This document shows, piece by piece, positions 34,692 through 44,748 of a stretch of DNA of 64,000 bases. The notes under the pieces are model-generated. The model had not been told where the DNA came from. It ran no database searches and saw only the letters and a program-made list of their open reading frames with translations. The stretch covers positions 3,534,001 through 3,598,000 of the forward strand of contig NZ_CP089309.1 in NCBI RefSeq assembly GCF_021228795.1. Direction: 5' to 3'. The translations under genes were made by a program, and so were the position numbers. Every line of letters starts with the position of its first letter. Position 1 is the stretch's first letter. This stretch comes from Thiocapsa bogorovii. Its GTDB lineage: Bacteria > Pseudomonadota > Gammaproteobacteria > Chromatiales > Chromatiaceae.

Positions 34692-35330
34692 CTATCGGCT
34701 CGACTCCAGCAGCGGCTCCAAGACCGGCCAGACATTGTCGAGTATCCGCGGCTGCGCCTCGGCGGTCGGGTGCAGCCCGTCGGCCTGCATCAGATCCCAA
34801 TTCTCGGCCACTCCGGCGAGTAGATCCGGCACCAAGGGGACGGATTCGGCCTCGGCGACCTCCCGAAACACTGCTTGAAAGCCGTCGGTGTAAGCCGCAC
34901 CGTAGTTGGGCGGGAGGCGCAAGCCGGTCAACAGGACGCGGCTGCCGGAGGTCCGACTTCGCTCGATCATTTGGATGATGTTGTTGCGGATGACCTCGAA
35001 CCCCAAGCCGCGCAAGCCGTCATTCGCACCGAGCTCGATCAAAACCAAGGTGGGTGCATGTTCGTCGAGCAGCGTCCCGAGCCGCGTCAGCCCCCCGGCC
35101 GTCGTATCGCCCGAGACACTCGCATTGACGACGCGGAAAACCATTCCACGCTCGCGCAGACGCTCTTCGAGGAGCGATACCCAGCCGCTCTCGCGATCCA
35201 AACCATAGCTCGCACTCAGGCTGTCGCCGAGGACCAGGATGACCGGTGGAGCGGCCGGCGCGTCGGTCGTGGTTTTTCCGAGCGTCAGGGCAGGCAACAA
35301 CATACAGGTCAGCAGGAGTAAACGGATCAT
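34692..35330 (-). CDS. tesA: Acyl-CoA thioesterase I / arylesterase TesA
   Basis: 212 residues of the SGNH/GDSL family. A signal peptide (MIRLLLLTCMLLPALTLG) is followed by block I VLGDSLSASYG (nucleophile Ser), block III ELGANDGLRG, and block V DGLHPTAEA (catalytic Asp/His). It acts in the periplasm on acyl esters and thioesters. It is divergent from ybbA; the two start codons share the tetranucleotide CATG (35328-35331). Confidence 0.94.
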   Translation of the reverse strand: MIRLLLLTCMLLPALTLGKTTTDAPAAPPVILVLGDSLSASYGLDRESGWVSLLEERLRERGMVFRVVNASVSGDTTAGGLTRLGTLLDEHAPTLVLIELGANDGLRGLGFEVIRNNIIQMIERSRTSGSRVLLTGLRLPPNYGAAYTDGFQAVFREVAEAESVPLVPDLLAGVAENWDLMQADGLHPTAEAQPRILDNVWPVLEPLLESSR

Positions 35331-36018
35331 GTCGGGACAAAGACCTCGGGCCGTGTCGAAAGCGGTCGCAGTGGGGAAGCATGTTACGGGGCCAGCCGGC
35401 GGCTTGACCATCTTGGAACGCCTCGACCTTGAGATCCAAGCCGGCGAGGCGGTGGCCATCCTCGGTGCTTCCGGTTCGGGTAAGTCCACATTATTGGGGC
35501 TCTTGGCCGGTCTCGACAGTGCGACCTCGGGCGAGGTGTGGCTGTGCGGCCAGCGCGTCGACGATCTCGACGAGGACGGACGCGCGGCCCTGCGCAGCGG
35601 GCGCGTTGGCTTCGTCTTCCAGAACTTCCAGCTCCTGCCGACGCTGACAGCCCGCGAGAACGTGCTGCTGCCGCTTGAGCTCACCGGAACGCGCGACGCC
35701 GCCCGCCGTGCCGACGAGGCCCTGGATCGGGTCGGTCTGACCCCGCGTGCCCGCCACTATCCGCGACAGCTCTCGGGTGGGGAGCAACAGCGTGTCGCGA
35801 TTGCTCGGGCCTACGCCCCGCGACCCGAGGTGCTGTTCGCCGACGAGCCGACGGGGAACCTGGACCAGGTCACCGGCGAGCACATCATCGATCTCCTCCT
35901 GGACCTGCGCAGCGACGCCGGTGCGGCACTGGTGCTGGTCACCCATGATCCACGACTGGCCGAGCGCTGCGATCGTCGTCTGCATATGAACTCCGGCCAC
36001 CTGGAGCAAGGCGCGTGA
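35329..36018 (+). CDS. ybbA: ABC transporter ATP-binding protein YbbA
   Basis: 229 residues. Walker A GASGSGKST, Q-loop FVFQNFQLLPTLTA, signature LSGGEQQRVAIARA, Walker B EVLFADEPTGNLD and the H-loop VTHD are all present, of the LolD/MacB type that partners FtsX-fold permeases. ATG 35329 gives the normal family N terminus; an ATG at 35239 would lie inside tesA. It overlaps ybbP by GTGA. Confidence 0.95.
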   Translation: MSGQRPRAVSKAVAVGKHVTGPAGGLTILERLDLEIQAGEAVAILGASGSGKSTLLGLLAGLDSATSGEVWLCGQRVDDLDEDGRAALRSGRVGFVFQNFQLLPTLTARENVLLPLELTGTRDAARRADEALDRVGLTPRARHYPRQLSGGEQQRVAIARAYAPRPEVLFADEPTGNLDQVTGEHIIDLLLDLRSDAGAALVLVTHDPRLAERCDRRLHMNSGHLEQGA

Positions 36019-38504
36019 AGACCTGGCGGATTACCCTGCGACTGCTCGGCCAGGATTGGCGTAGCGGCGAGCTCTATCTGCTCGCCTCGGCCCTGATTCT
36101 GACCGTCGCCGCCATCACGGCGGTGGGCTTCTTTACCGATCGCGTCGAAAGCGCCATGGCCCGTCAGGGCGGGGAGCTGATCGCGGCGGATCTCGCCTTG
36201 GAGTCGGCCACCCCGCTGCCGTCCGAGTACCGGGAGCAGGCGGACCGCATGGGTCTAACGACCGCCCGCATCATCGAGTTTCGCAGTGTGGTGGTTGGTG
36301 GGGAGGGGCCGCAGCTCGTCCAGGTGAAGGCCGTCGATGACGCCTACCCCCTGCGCGGGCGGCTGAGCATCCGCGATGCGCTCGATGCGCCTGATCGCGA
36401 GGTCGAGACGGGGCCTCCGCCCGGCGAGGTCTGGGTCGAGTCGCGTCTCTTGCCCTTGCTGGGTGCGGGGCTCGGCGACGAGGTCGGTCTCGGTGAGTCG
36501 CGTCTGCGCATGGGCGCCATCCTGAGCAACGAGCCGGACCGAGGCGGTGCGCTCTTTGCTCTGGCCCCGCGGGTCATGCTGAGCCAGTCCGATCTCGCGG
36601 CGACCGGGCTGATCACCGAGGCGAGCCGGGCCGAGCATCGCCTCTTGATCGCCGGGGAGGCTGCGGCCGTCGAACGGTTCAAAAGGGCTATCGAAGCCGA
36701 TCTGCCGGCCAATATCGACTTGATCGACGGCAGCACCGCCCGGCCCGAGTTCGAGTCCGCGGTCGATCGCGCCTCGCGTTTCCTGCACTTGGCTACCCTC
36801 GTCACCTTGCTAGTTGCCGGGGCCGCGATCGCGCTGGCCAGTCGTCGTTTCGTCGAGCGCCAGACCGACGCCGTCGCCGTGATGCGTTGTCTGGGTGCGC
36901 CCAATCACCTGCTGATGCGGGTCTTCACCATGCGCCTGGTCCTCTTCGGGCTCATCGCCAGCTTGATCGGCTGTCTGCTCGGCTGGCTGGGACAGCTCGG
37001 GCTCATGAGCCTGTTGTCGGAGTGGTTTGCGGCGGATCTGCCGACCCCCTCGCTCGCACCCGTCGTGGTCGGCGTAGCGACGGGTCTGGTCGCGCTCTTG
37101 GGCTTTGCGCTCCCGCCGCTGTTTCAATTGGCGCAGGTCTCGCCCTTGCGTGCGCTGCGGCGCGACCTGGGTGCTCCGCGCGGATCGGCCATCCTCACGG
37201 TGGTCGGTGCTGCGTCGGCCTTGGCCCTCTTGATCGTCTGGCAGGCCGATGACTTCCAGCTGGCCTGGAAGCTGATGGCCGGTGTGCTCGGCGCCGTTGC
37301 GAGCCTGGTCATCACGGTCCTCGTCCTGGTGCGTCTCGCGGGCGGGCTTGCCGGGCGTGCTCGCGGGGTCTGGCGACTCGGTCTGGCGGCACTGGCGCGA
37401 CGTCCCTCCGCGGCCGTCCTGCAGATCTCCGGCTTGGGGTTGGGCATCCTGGCCCTGCTGCTGCTGGCCGTGGTGCGTGTGGATCTGCTCGAGACCTGGC
37501 AGGAGACCTTGCCCGAAGGTGCGCCGAATCATTTTCTGATCAACATCCAGCCGCAGGATGTCGAGCCATTGGGCCGGTTCCTGCGCGAAGGGGGGCTGGG
37601 CGAGTCGGCCATCTACCCGATGATCCGCGGCCGACTGGTGCGGATCAACGACCGCGAAATCGTCCCGTCCGACTACGAGAATCCGCGTGCCGAGCAGCTC
37701 GCCTCGCGCGAGTTCAACCTGAGCCAGGGCGCGGACCTGCAATCCGACAACCGCATCGTCGCCGGTACATGGTGGCCCGATGCGGATGCCTCCCCGCAGT
37801 TCTCGGTGGAAGAGGGCATCGCCGAGACGCTCGGTATCGCCTTAGGCGACGAGATCACCTTCTTGGTCTCCGGGCGCGAGATGAGTGCCCCTGTGACCAG
37901 TTTGCGCGAGGTCCAGTGGGACAGCTTCAACGTCAACTTCTTCGTGATCTCCTCCCCGGCGCTCCTGGGCTCGGAACCCGCGACCTTCATCACCAGCTTC
38001 TACCTCCCCGACGATCGTGAGACGCTTGTTCCGGAGCTGGTCAAACGCTTCCCGAGCGTGACCCTGCTCGACGTTGACGCCTTACTGACGCAGGTCCGTC
38101 AGGTGGTCGACCGCGGCGTCATGGCGGTGGAATACGTCTTTCTCTTCACGCTCGCGGCCGGGATCCTGGTCATGTACGCCGGCATCCAGGCCAGCCTGGA
38201 AGAGCGCCGACTTGAGCACGGTATCCTGCGCACCCTGGGCACGGGTCGCCGCGCTTTGCTGACCAGTCTGGCCGTGGAGTTCACCGCAGCCGGCATCCTC
38301 GCGGGCGCGCTCGCCTCCGTCTTCGCCGAGCTGACCGGCTGGCTGCTGGCCGAACAGCTCTTCGGTCTGACCTTCAGCTTCAACCCCACACTCTGGCTGG
38401 TCGGCGTCTTCGGCTCCGGCGCCTTGATCGGAATCGCCGGAACCTTGGCAACCTATCCGTTGCTGATTCGCCCGCCGTTGCAGACTCTGCGGCAGGCGGG
38501 ATAG
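36015..38504 (+). CDS. ybbP: ABC transporter permease YbbP (FtsX family)
   Basis: 829 residues from GTG 36015. Ten or so membrane helices arranged as an N-terminal helix (about 20-40), periplasmic domain, a cluster of helices at about 250-480, a second periplasmic domain (about 490-700) and three helices at the C terminus (YVFLFTLAAGILVMYAGIQ onward). This is the YbbP layout. With YbbA it is thought to extract a lipophilic substrate from the inner membrane; the substrate is not established. Association with TesA is conserved in gammaproteobacteria. Confidence 0.93.
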   Translation: MKTWRITLRLLGQDWRSGELYLLASALILTVAAITAVGFFTDRVESAMARQGGELIAADLALESATPLPSEYREQADRMGLTTARIIEFRSVVVGGEGPQLVQVKAVDDAYPLRGRLSIRDALDAPDREVETGPPPGEVWVESRLLPLLGAGLGDEVGLGESRLRMGAILSNEPDRGGALFALAPRVMLSQSDLAATGLITEASRAEHRLLIAGEAAAVERFKRAIEADLPANIDLIDGSTARPEFESAVDRASRFLHLATLVTLLVAGAAIALASRRFVERQTDAVAVMRCLGAPNHLLMRVFTMRLVLFGLIASLIGCLLGWLGQLGLMSLLSEWFAADLPTPSLAPVVVGVATGLVALLGFALPPLFQLAQVSPLRALRRDLGAPRGSAILTVVGAASALALLIVWQADDFQLAWKLMAGVLGAVASLVITVLVLVRLAGGLAGRARGVWRLGLAALARRPSAAVLQISGLGLGILALLLLAVVRVDLLETWQETLPEGAPNHFLINIQPQDVEPLGRFLREGGLGESAIYPMIRGRLVRINDREIVPSDYENPRAEQLASREFNLSQGADLQSDNRIVAGTWWPDADASPQFSVEEGIAETLGIALGDEITFLVSGREMSAPVTSLREVQWDSFNVNFFVISSPALLGSEPATFITSFYLPDDRETLVPELVKRFPSVTLLDVDALLTQVRQVVDRGVMAVEYVFLFTLAAGILVMYAGIQASLEERRLEHGILRTLGTGRRALLTSLAVEFTAAGILAGALASVFAELTGWLLAEQLFGLTFSFNPTLWLVGVFGSGALIGIAGTLATYPLLIRPPLQTLRQAG

Positions 38505-38728
38505 CGGATTGTCCGATTCTCAGCGCGTTTCTTCTGTGTTGTCTTCTCTAAACGCAGAAGCGCCGAGGTAGCTGAAGAAGATCTCATCCCGTTGCCGGAA
38601 TCTTTTGCGGAGACCCTGACCGGGGGCTTCTCGCGGATCGTCTCCTGAGAACTGCATCGGTTATTCTTTAACTGTAAGGTTGTTTTGAGATCGGCGAGGG
38701 TAGCCCGACACCGTACGGAGGGGCCCGC

Positions 38729-40840
38729 ATGAGGATCGATTGGACACCCGCGGAGGCGTTGGCGTTCGCCTGCCCGGTCTGCCGTTCGGACGGCGTCAAG
38801 CGGTCCGTGTTGGCGGTCGAGTCGCCGTTCAACACCCAGGACCCTTTGCGGCTGCACGCCTGCGATGTGTGCGGAACCCTCAGCTTTCCGGGGCTGACGC
38901 CCCCTGCCTACGAAGATGACGGAGCGGCTGCGGATGCCGGTGCCGACACGTCCCTTTCGCGGGCCGCGATCAAGTTCTATGTCGAACAGGGTGCGGCGCC
39001 CGATACCATGGTCGAGCCTCTGTTTTGGTTCGATCACGCCGATATCGGACGTTACGCGGAGGTTGGCTGCGGCTTCGGGTTTGGTCTGGACTTCGCCCGC
39101 GAGGCACTCGGTTGGGAGGTCCGCGGGTTCGATCCCTCGCCGCTTGCGCGCGCCGGGCGGCGATTGCTGGATTTACCCGTGACCTCCGACTATCTCGGGC
39201 CGGAAACCTTGCGCGGGGAGGCGCCGGTCGATGTGCTGTTGGCCTCCGAGGTCATCGAGCATGTCGTGGACCCGCACCGTTTCCTGGACGACATCACCCC
39301 GACCTTGTCTCCCGACGGCTGGTTGGTGATCAGCACCCCGAATGCCGCCGGGGTCAGTCGCGAGGCGTCCTGGGGCGCGCTTCTGCCGATCTTGACGCCC
39401 GGATATCATTTGGTGCTATTCAGCGAGGCGGCGCTGAGCCTGCTGCTTGAGGCGCATGGCTTCACGCAGGTTCGAATCCGAGCGTCGGAGACGAACCTGA
39501 CGGCGCTCGCCTGCCGTCGTCCCAGGTCTTGCGACCTTTCGCGGACACTCGATCGTGCGCTCTACCGCGACTATCTGAAGCGCCGAGTCGGCGCCCTGGA
39601 TCCGGACGAGCCGCTCGCGCACGGGTTTTCCGGCCGCTTGATCAAAGAGTGGGTCAATGCGGGCGACATCGAGGCGGCGCAGGCGGAGTTCCATCGTCTG
39701 GCCGGCACCTACCGGCGTCGTTACGGAATCGATCTCGACCGCCCCGAGACGGTCTTGGTCGAGCCGATCAAGGCCGAGAGTTTCCAGCGTTTTGCCGCCG
39801 CGACCCCGGCGAATCTCTGCGGTCTGGCCTATCGCAGCGCCTTCATCGCGCTGCGTCACGCAAACGATCCGGAACGGGCGTTGGCGGGTTTCGAGCTCGG
39901 CGAGCGTGCCGGAGTCGCGCTGCGCGAGGCGTTGCAGTCGATCGGCTCGGACGACGGCGAGACCGAGCATCTCGTCGAGCTGTGCCGGCTCGGCGTGTTG
40001 GAGTCTTCGATCCGCGTGGCCCCGTCCGAAGCTCCGATGCGCTTGAAGGCTGCCCGCGAGGCATTCGTCGGAACCGACGGCGACGGCTTGCGCGCGTCGC
40101 GTCGTTTCGAGATCGCGGTGGAACACTGCTTCGTTGATCTGGTCTTCGGCGGTGCATACGCAGCGGCGAATGCCTTGGCCGGCGCGCGTTGCGCGCGAGG
40201 GTGGGACGCGCCGGAGGCATTCGACCGGGAGTCAGACCCAGCGACCGACCTCGCGCCGCACGAACGGGCGCGTTCCTGCCACGCCCGTGGATTACTGGCC
40301 CTGAACGATCGAAGCGATGCGGCGGCGGCGCTTGTGTGGTTCCGCGCTGCCGGCGAGTATCTTCGGGTTGCGACCGTCTCCGACGGTGCGGTCGAGGATC
40401 TGGCGGGAGCGATCGAGATGGCCCGCTTCTCGGCGTGGGCTGTGGCCGAGCCCGCGGGCGCTGCGCTTGAATGTGCGGAGCGCTTGGCCGCGACCCCGTC
40501 GCCCTCCGCGCAGCTGTTCGGCCTTTGTTGCGAGGTCTTTCAGCGCCTGATCCACGGTGGGGCTTATGCCGAGGCGGCGACGCTCGAGCCCGCCATCACA
40601 GATCGACTGAGCCTCGCGCCCGAGATGTTGTCGGCGGAGCTGGCCTTCGTGCTCGGGATTCTCGCGTTGAATCATGCAGCGGGCCCGGTCGATGCCTTCG
40701 GGTGGTTTTCGCAAGCGGCGCAGTTGGCCCCTCCCGAGCACCCGCTGAAGGAGCTCGCCCTCTTACATGCACGTCGCGCCCGGGCGGCAGCCGGTATTGA
40801 AGACGCGGGCATCGGTTCAGAGTCGCGCACGTCCGAATAA
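38729..40840 (+). CDS. SAM-dependent methyltransferase with zinc ribbon and long helical C terminus
   Basis: 703 residues. An N-terminal CxxC pair (C15/C18 and C45/C48) could bind zinc. The class I methyltransferase domain follows: motif I YAEVGCGFGFGLDFARE (about 109), then GFDPSPLARAG, DVLLASEVIEHVVDPHRFL and DGWLVISTPN. After about residue 265 there are some 440 mostly helical, alanine-rich residues that look like TPR-type repeats (HERARSCHARGLLALNDRSDAA, ELAFVLGILALNHAAGPVDA). The next gene, 30 bp away, is RgpF-like, so a role in modifying surface polysaccharide is likely. A good GGAGGGG ribosome-binding site precedes the start. Confidence 0.8.
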   Translation: MRIDWTPAEALAFACPVCRSDGVKRSVLAVESPFNTQDPLRLHACDVCGTLSFPGLTPPAYEDDGAAADAGADTSLSRAAIKFYVEQGAAPDTMVEPLFWFDHADIGRYAEVGCGFGFGLDFAREALGWEVRGFDPSPLARAGRRLLDLPVTSDYLGPETLRGEAPVDVLLASEVIEHVVDPHRFLDDITPTLSPDGWLVISTPNAAGVSREASWGALLPILTPGYHLVLFSEAALSLLLEAHGFTQVRIRASETNLTALACRRPRSCDLSRTLDRALYRDYLKRRVGALDPDEPLAHGFSGRLIKEWVNAGDIEAAQAEFHRLAGTYRRRYGIDLDRPETVLVEPIKAESFQRFAAATPANLCGLAYRSAFIALRHANDPERALAGFELGERAGVALREALQSIGSDDGETEHLVELCRLGVLESSIRVAPSEAPMRLKAAREAFVGTDGDGLRASRRFEIAVEHCFVDLVFGGAYAAANALAGARCARGWDAPEAFDRESDPATDLAPHERARSCHARGLLALNDRSDAAAALVWFRAAGEYLRVATVSDGAVEDLAGAIEMARFSAWAVAEPAGAALECAERLAATPSPSAQLFGLCCEVFQRLIHGGAYAEAATLEPAITDRLSLAPEMLSAELAFVLGILALNHAAGPVDAFGWFSQAAQLAPPEHPLKELALLHARRARAAAGIEDAGIGSESRTSE

Positions 40841-40870
40841 CCCTAACCACGCAGTCAGAAAGGATCCGAT

Positions 40871-41905
40871 ATGGGTTTGCGCGACTTCCGTCAAACGCTC
40901 ACTAGGCGCCGAATCCGCAACTTCATCGAGCACCGAACCTCTTGGATGCGGGTGCGTCTGGCGCGGGATCCGACCTGGGTCGTGCAGCGCTGGGGCGGCG
41001 ACGGCGGATTGGCCGGGGCCAAGCGGATCGCTGTTTTCGTCCATTTCGACGACAAGGGCCTGGTACATCCGTACGTCCTCTTCTATCTGGAGCAGTTGCG
41101 GGAGGCCGGCTACAGCATCCTGTTCGTGACCAACAGCCCTCGGCTGTTGCCGGCGGCGGTCGATGTCTTGCGGACGCGCTGTGGGTTGATCCTACGGCGG
41201 CGCAACCGAGGGTATGATTTCGGGGCCTATAAGGATGCATTGCGCGAGATTCCGGACCTCGCCGCGCTCGACAGCCTGATCCTCGCCAACGACAGCGTCT
41301 ACGGGCCGTTTCACGACTTGAGCGCGCTCCTGGAAAAGGCAGGCCCGAGTCAAGCCGACATCTGGGGAATCACGGATACCTTCCAACACTACTATCACCT
41401 TCAGAGCTATTTCCTGCTGATCCATCGCCCGGCCTTGGCGGCGACCGAGTTTCATCGGTTCTGGAAGGATGTGTGCTATACCCAGTCGAAAGAGTTGGTC
41501 GTGCATCATCATGAAATCGGTTTCTCGCGTCGTATGCTGGCTGCCGGACTGCAACTGGAGGCGCTCTATCCCTACCGCACGGTAGCGATGGAGCTGATCG
41601 AGGACCTACAACGCCGGTCGTACGACAATCCCGACTGGGCCGCCGGCTTGCCGCAGCGCGATTATCTCAAGTGGTTGTTCGAGGCCCTGATGGCCGGTAT
41701 CCCGGTGAATCCCAGCCACTTCTTCTGGGAACCCTTGTTGCGTCGGCATGGCTACCCCTTTCTGAAGCGTGAGCTGCTGACCCGCAATCCCTGCAGCGTG
41801 CCGTTGACCCAGTACTGGGAGAGTGCAGTTCGCCAGGTCAGCGGATACGATACCCGCTTGATCTCTCGACACCTGCAGCATGTCCTGCGCGATCGCAGCA
41901 TCTGA
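40871..41905 (+). CDS. Rhamnan synthesis F (RgpF)-like protein
   Basis: 344 residues. Core motifs of the RgpF family are present: IAVFVHFDDKGLVHPYVLFYLEQL, RRNRGYDFGAYKDALRE, LILANDSVYGPFHDLS, DIWGITDTFQHYYHLQSYFLL and the later NPSHFFWEPLLRRHGYPFLKRELL. These proteins act in synthesis of rhamnose-containing cell-wall or O-antigen polysaccharides. It probably shares a transcript with the upstream methyltransferase. Confidence 0.88.
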   Translation: MGLRDFRQTLTRRRIRNFIEHRTSWMRVRLARDPTWVVQRWGGDGGLAGAKRIAVFVHFDDKGLVHPYVLFYLEQLREAGYSILFVTNSPRLLPAAVDVLRTRCGLILRRRNRGYDFGAYKDALREIPDLAALDSLILANDSVYGPFHDLSALLEKAGPSQADIWGITDTFQHYYHLQSYFLLIHRPALAATEFHRFWKDVCYTQSKELVVHHHEIGFSRRMLAAGLQLEALYPYRTVAMELIEDLQRRSYDNPDWAAGLPQRDYLKWLFEALMAGIPVNPSHFFWEPLLRRHGYPFLKRELLTRNPCSVPLTQYWESAVRQVSGYDTRLISRHLQHVLRDRSI

Positions 41906-42002
41906 CCGGAAACCGAGACTCCCGCGCCGAGTCTGAGTTTATGATCAACGCCGCGCCGCGCTCAGCCGCCGGACCGGGCTATCGTTCTAGGAGGCGTACG
42001 CC

Positions 42003-44585
42003 ATGAAAGCACTGCCGAAACAGATATTCTCGGGGCTTGCCGCACTCTTGATCTGCGCGACGGGCTATGCCCAGATCACCCCTTCCTGTTGCGAATCCTC
42101 TCGACCGGACACCGAAGTCGATGCGACCGAGCGAGCGCATCCCGGCGCCGGTGTCTTCTCCGATGCTGTCGCTTCGGACACGGATCCCGAAGTCCTCTAC
42201 CGGCGCGCGGCCGATCACGAGACCTGGATGCGCGAGCACCTGATGCCGGCCGGCGGGGTCATGTCCGGGCAGTTCACGGACGACACCTATACGCAGGTGA
42301 AGAGCTACGGCGGCGAGCGGGATCCTGCGATCTGGACCGGCGCCTATCTCGCCGCGCAGGCCCTGCGGTTGGAGGCGACGGGTGCGGCCGATGCGGCCGA
42401 TCAGCTCGCCGAGACGGTCAGGGTGCTGCATCGATGGTGGCGGATCTCGGGCGATGCGGGCTATCTCGCCCGTTTCGCGGCGCCCGCCGACAGTTCGGAC
42501 GCGATCTTGGCCACCTTGCCGGCCGGCGACCCGGAGGTCATTCGGGACGTCCCCTACGAGGATGCGCTCTGGCACTGGCGCGGCCGGGTCAGCCGGGATC
42601 AATACCAGGGCGTACTGCTCGGGATGTCGCTGGCCTACGAGGCGACATCGGATCCCGGCATCCGTCAGCTCATCAGAGAAGACGTTGCGACCTTCGCCGA
42701 GCAGCTCATGCGGCGCGAGCGCAAGCGCGTGAAGGTCATCATCAACGGGTCGAGCAACTTCTCGACCACGCTCGAGCTACAGCATGCGGTCTACACCGAC
42801 GACGAGACCCCTGACGGAATACCCATCCTCAACGTTCGCACCAGCCCCTTAGAGGTGGAAGCCTCCGGGATGGTGGTGTTTTGGCCGAACCCGAGCGAGT
42901 TCATTCGCCAGATCCCGGGTCTGGGCTGGCTACCCGATGTGCTTCTGCCGAGTCAGGCGATCCAACTTGCCGCGGCCTTCCGGGTTGCGCTGCAGGTCAC
43001 CGCCGGCGTTCCGGGGTACGAGGCGCGTCATGCCGCGCTGTTGGCCCATTACGACGAGCAGGTCGACGACTGGCTCGACATCGCGACGGGTTGGGAGAAC
43101 ACCAACGAATGCGGAGAGGCCTACTACGGTCTCAATGTCGCTTTTATGCCGATGTACAACTGGGTCAGACTGGAGGACGACCCGGTGCGGCGCGCGCGAC
43201 TGCAGCGCGATGTCCTGCGCGATGCGCTTTGGTCTGCGGTCGAGGATCATAAGAACGTATTTTTCGCGTTTCTCTATGCCGCTCAGGCAGCGCCCGAGGA
43301 TGCCGTCGAGGCCGTGATCGAGGCACATCTGGCCCAGCTCGCGTTGTTCCCGAACCCCCCTCAAACGGCGGAGCCGATCGACGTGCGTTCCGAATATCCC
43401 GCGGATCCGGAATGTCCCGGACTGTCTGCCGTCGCCACCGATGTCGACGATCGACCCGGCGCCACCTTCGTTTGGGAGCGCCAGCCCTGGAAGCTCGTCG
43501 ATCCCGGAGCGCCCGAGTTCGCATTCGCGGGCGTCGATTATCTCCTGGCGTACTGGCTCGGGCGTCAAACCGACTTCATTGAAGGGAGCGGGCGCGTCAC
43601 GGCCGCGAAGGCGGGTACGGGTGACGGGACCATCACCTCGAGCCCGCCCGGCATCGACTGCGGCAGCACCTGCGAGGGCGACTTCGATCTCGGATCCGAG
43701 GTTTTTCTACAAGCCGTTGCATCGCCCGGCTCGGTTTGGACCGGTTGGTCCGGTGATCCATCCTGCCCCTATCTCCATCCGCTGGAGGGGGCGACCGACT
43801 GCGTTGCAACCTTTGAGTCATTGCCAATCGGCGAGACACGGATCGAGGCGGCAGTGCTCCCGTATGCCCGCGCCGTCGGTATCGGCGAGACCGCAACCGC
43901 CTTCGCCAGTCTCATTAACAGCGGTGACACGACGGCCACCGACTGCTCGATTGCACCGCCGGGCGGTCTGCCCGTGACTTTCACCTATCAGACGACCGAT
44001 TCCGGCAACGCCTTGACCGGTACACCGGATACACCGGTGGAGATCCCGCCGGGGGCGACGCAAGGGTTCGTCTTCGGCATCACACCGAGCCTGGCCCTGG
44101 CTGCGACCGAGATTGCGCCGGTGTTCGACTGCACGAATACGGCGCCGGCGTTGAGCTACGCCGGGCTGAATACCTTCATCCTCTCGGCGGCGGCAACCGC
44201 GCCGCCGGACCTCCTCGCGATCGGCGTGACCCCGAGCGGGGACGGCGTGGTGCGGCTGCCGAGTCGCGACGGCACCGGGTTCTTCGCGACCGCGGCGGTA
44301 AACATCGGCAGTGCGGGCACGGTGAGGGTCGGCGTCGACGACGGTGGTCGCGCCCTGCCGCTGGCCCTTCGCGTGTGCGAGACGGATGCCGCGGGGACCT
44401 GGCTGGTATGCGGCGACAGTTTGTTCCGCACGATCGGGGCCGATCAGACGGTCTACTACACCGTCTTGGCCAGCGGAAACGGGCAGCCGATCGCCTTCGA
44501 TCCTGCGATCAACCGACTCTTTCTGCGTTTCGAGGCAAACGGGACAACCGTCGGGGCGACCAACGTGGCGGTCACTACGCCCTAG
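42003..44585 (+). CDS. Large secreted protein with toroid-like domain and InlB-type repeat
   Basis: 860 residues with a signal peptide (MKALPKQIFSGLAALLI..., cleavage near GYAQI) and a strong AGGAGG ribosome-binding site. Residues about 60-520 are helical and look like an (alpha/alpha) toroid (DPAIWTGAYLAAQALRL, DQYQGVLLGMSLAYEA, ECGEAYYGLNVAFMPMYNW). Residues about 535-605 match a divergent InlB B-repeat/bacterial repeat (GDGTITSSPPGIDCGSTCEG, WTGWSGDPSC, CVATF) with paired cysteines. The C-terminal 250 residues are beta-rich and end without a membrane anchor or obvious sorting signal. The function is unknown; a glycan-active or surface protein is possible. Confidence 0.8.
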   Translation: MKALPKQIFSGLAALLICATGYAQITPSCCESSRPDTEVDATERAHPGAGVFSDAVASDTDPEVLYRRAADHETWMREHLMPAGGVMSGQFTDDTYTQVKSYGGERDPAIWTGAYLAAQALRLEATGAADAADQLAETVRVLHRWWRISGDAGYLARFAAPADSSDAILATLPAGDPEVIRDVPYEDALWHWRGRVSRDQYQGVLLGMSLAYEATSDPGIRQLIREDVATFAEQLMRRERKRVKVIINGSSNFSTTLELQHAVYTDDETPDGIPILNVRTSPLEVEASGMVVFWPNPSEFIRQIPGLGWLPDVLLPSQAIQLAAAFRVALQVTAGVPGYEARHAALLAHYDEQVDDWLDIATGWENTNECGEAYYGLNVAFMPMYNWVRLEDDPVRRARLQRDVLRDALWSAVEDHKNVFFAFLYAAQAAPEDAVEAVIEAHLAQLALFPNPPQTAEPIDVRSEYPADPECPGLSAVATDVDDRPGATFVWERQPWKLVDPGAPEFAFAGVDYLLAYWLGRQTDFIEGSGRVTAAKAGTGDGTITSSPPGIDCGSTCEGDFDLGSEVFLQAVASPGSVWTGWSGDPSCPYLHPLEGATDCVATFESLPIGETRIEAAVLPYARAVGIGETATAFASLINSGDTTATDCSIAPPGGLPVTFTYQTTDSGNALTGTPDTPVEIPPGATQGFVFGITPSLALAATEIAPVFDCTNTAPALSYAGLNTFILSAAATAPPDLLAIGVTPSGDGVVRLPSRDGTGFFATAAVNIGSAGTVRVGVDDGGRALPLALRVCETDAAGTWLVCGDSLFRTIGADQTVYYTVLASGNGQPIAFDPAINRLFLRFEANGTTVGATNVAVTTP

Positions 44586-44748
44586 GCGCGAGTGACTTCG
44601 TCCAGAGTCGGCGGGGCGAGAGCCGCGAGGAACCCTGTCTTGGCCTGCGCAGACAGCGGGTGGCCGAACGGCTGGACCTGTGCAGCGACGAGTGCCGAAA
44701 TGCGAGGAGACGGCTCGGTATGAATGCGATGTGGTTCGCAGGCAGACA

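Noticed and set aside
39468-39481. A tRNA T-loop-like GGTTCGAATCC
   Set aside because: It lies inside the methyltransferase reading frame, and no acceptor or anticodon stem could be built around it.
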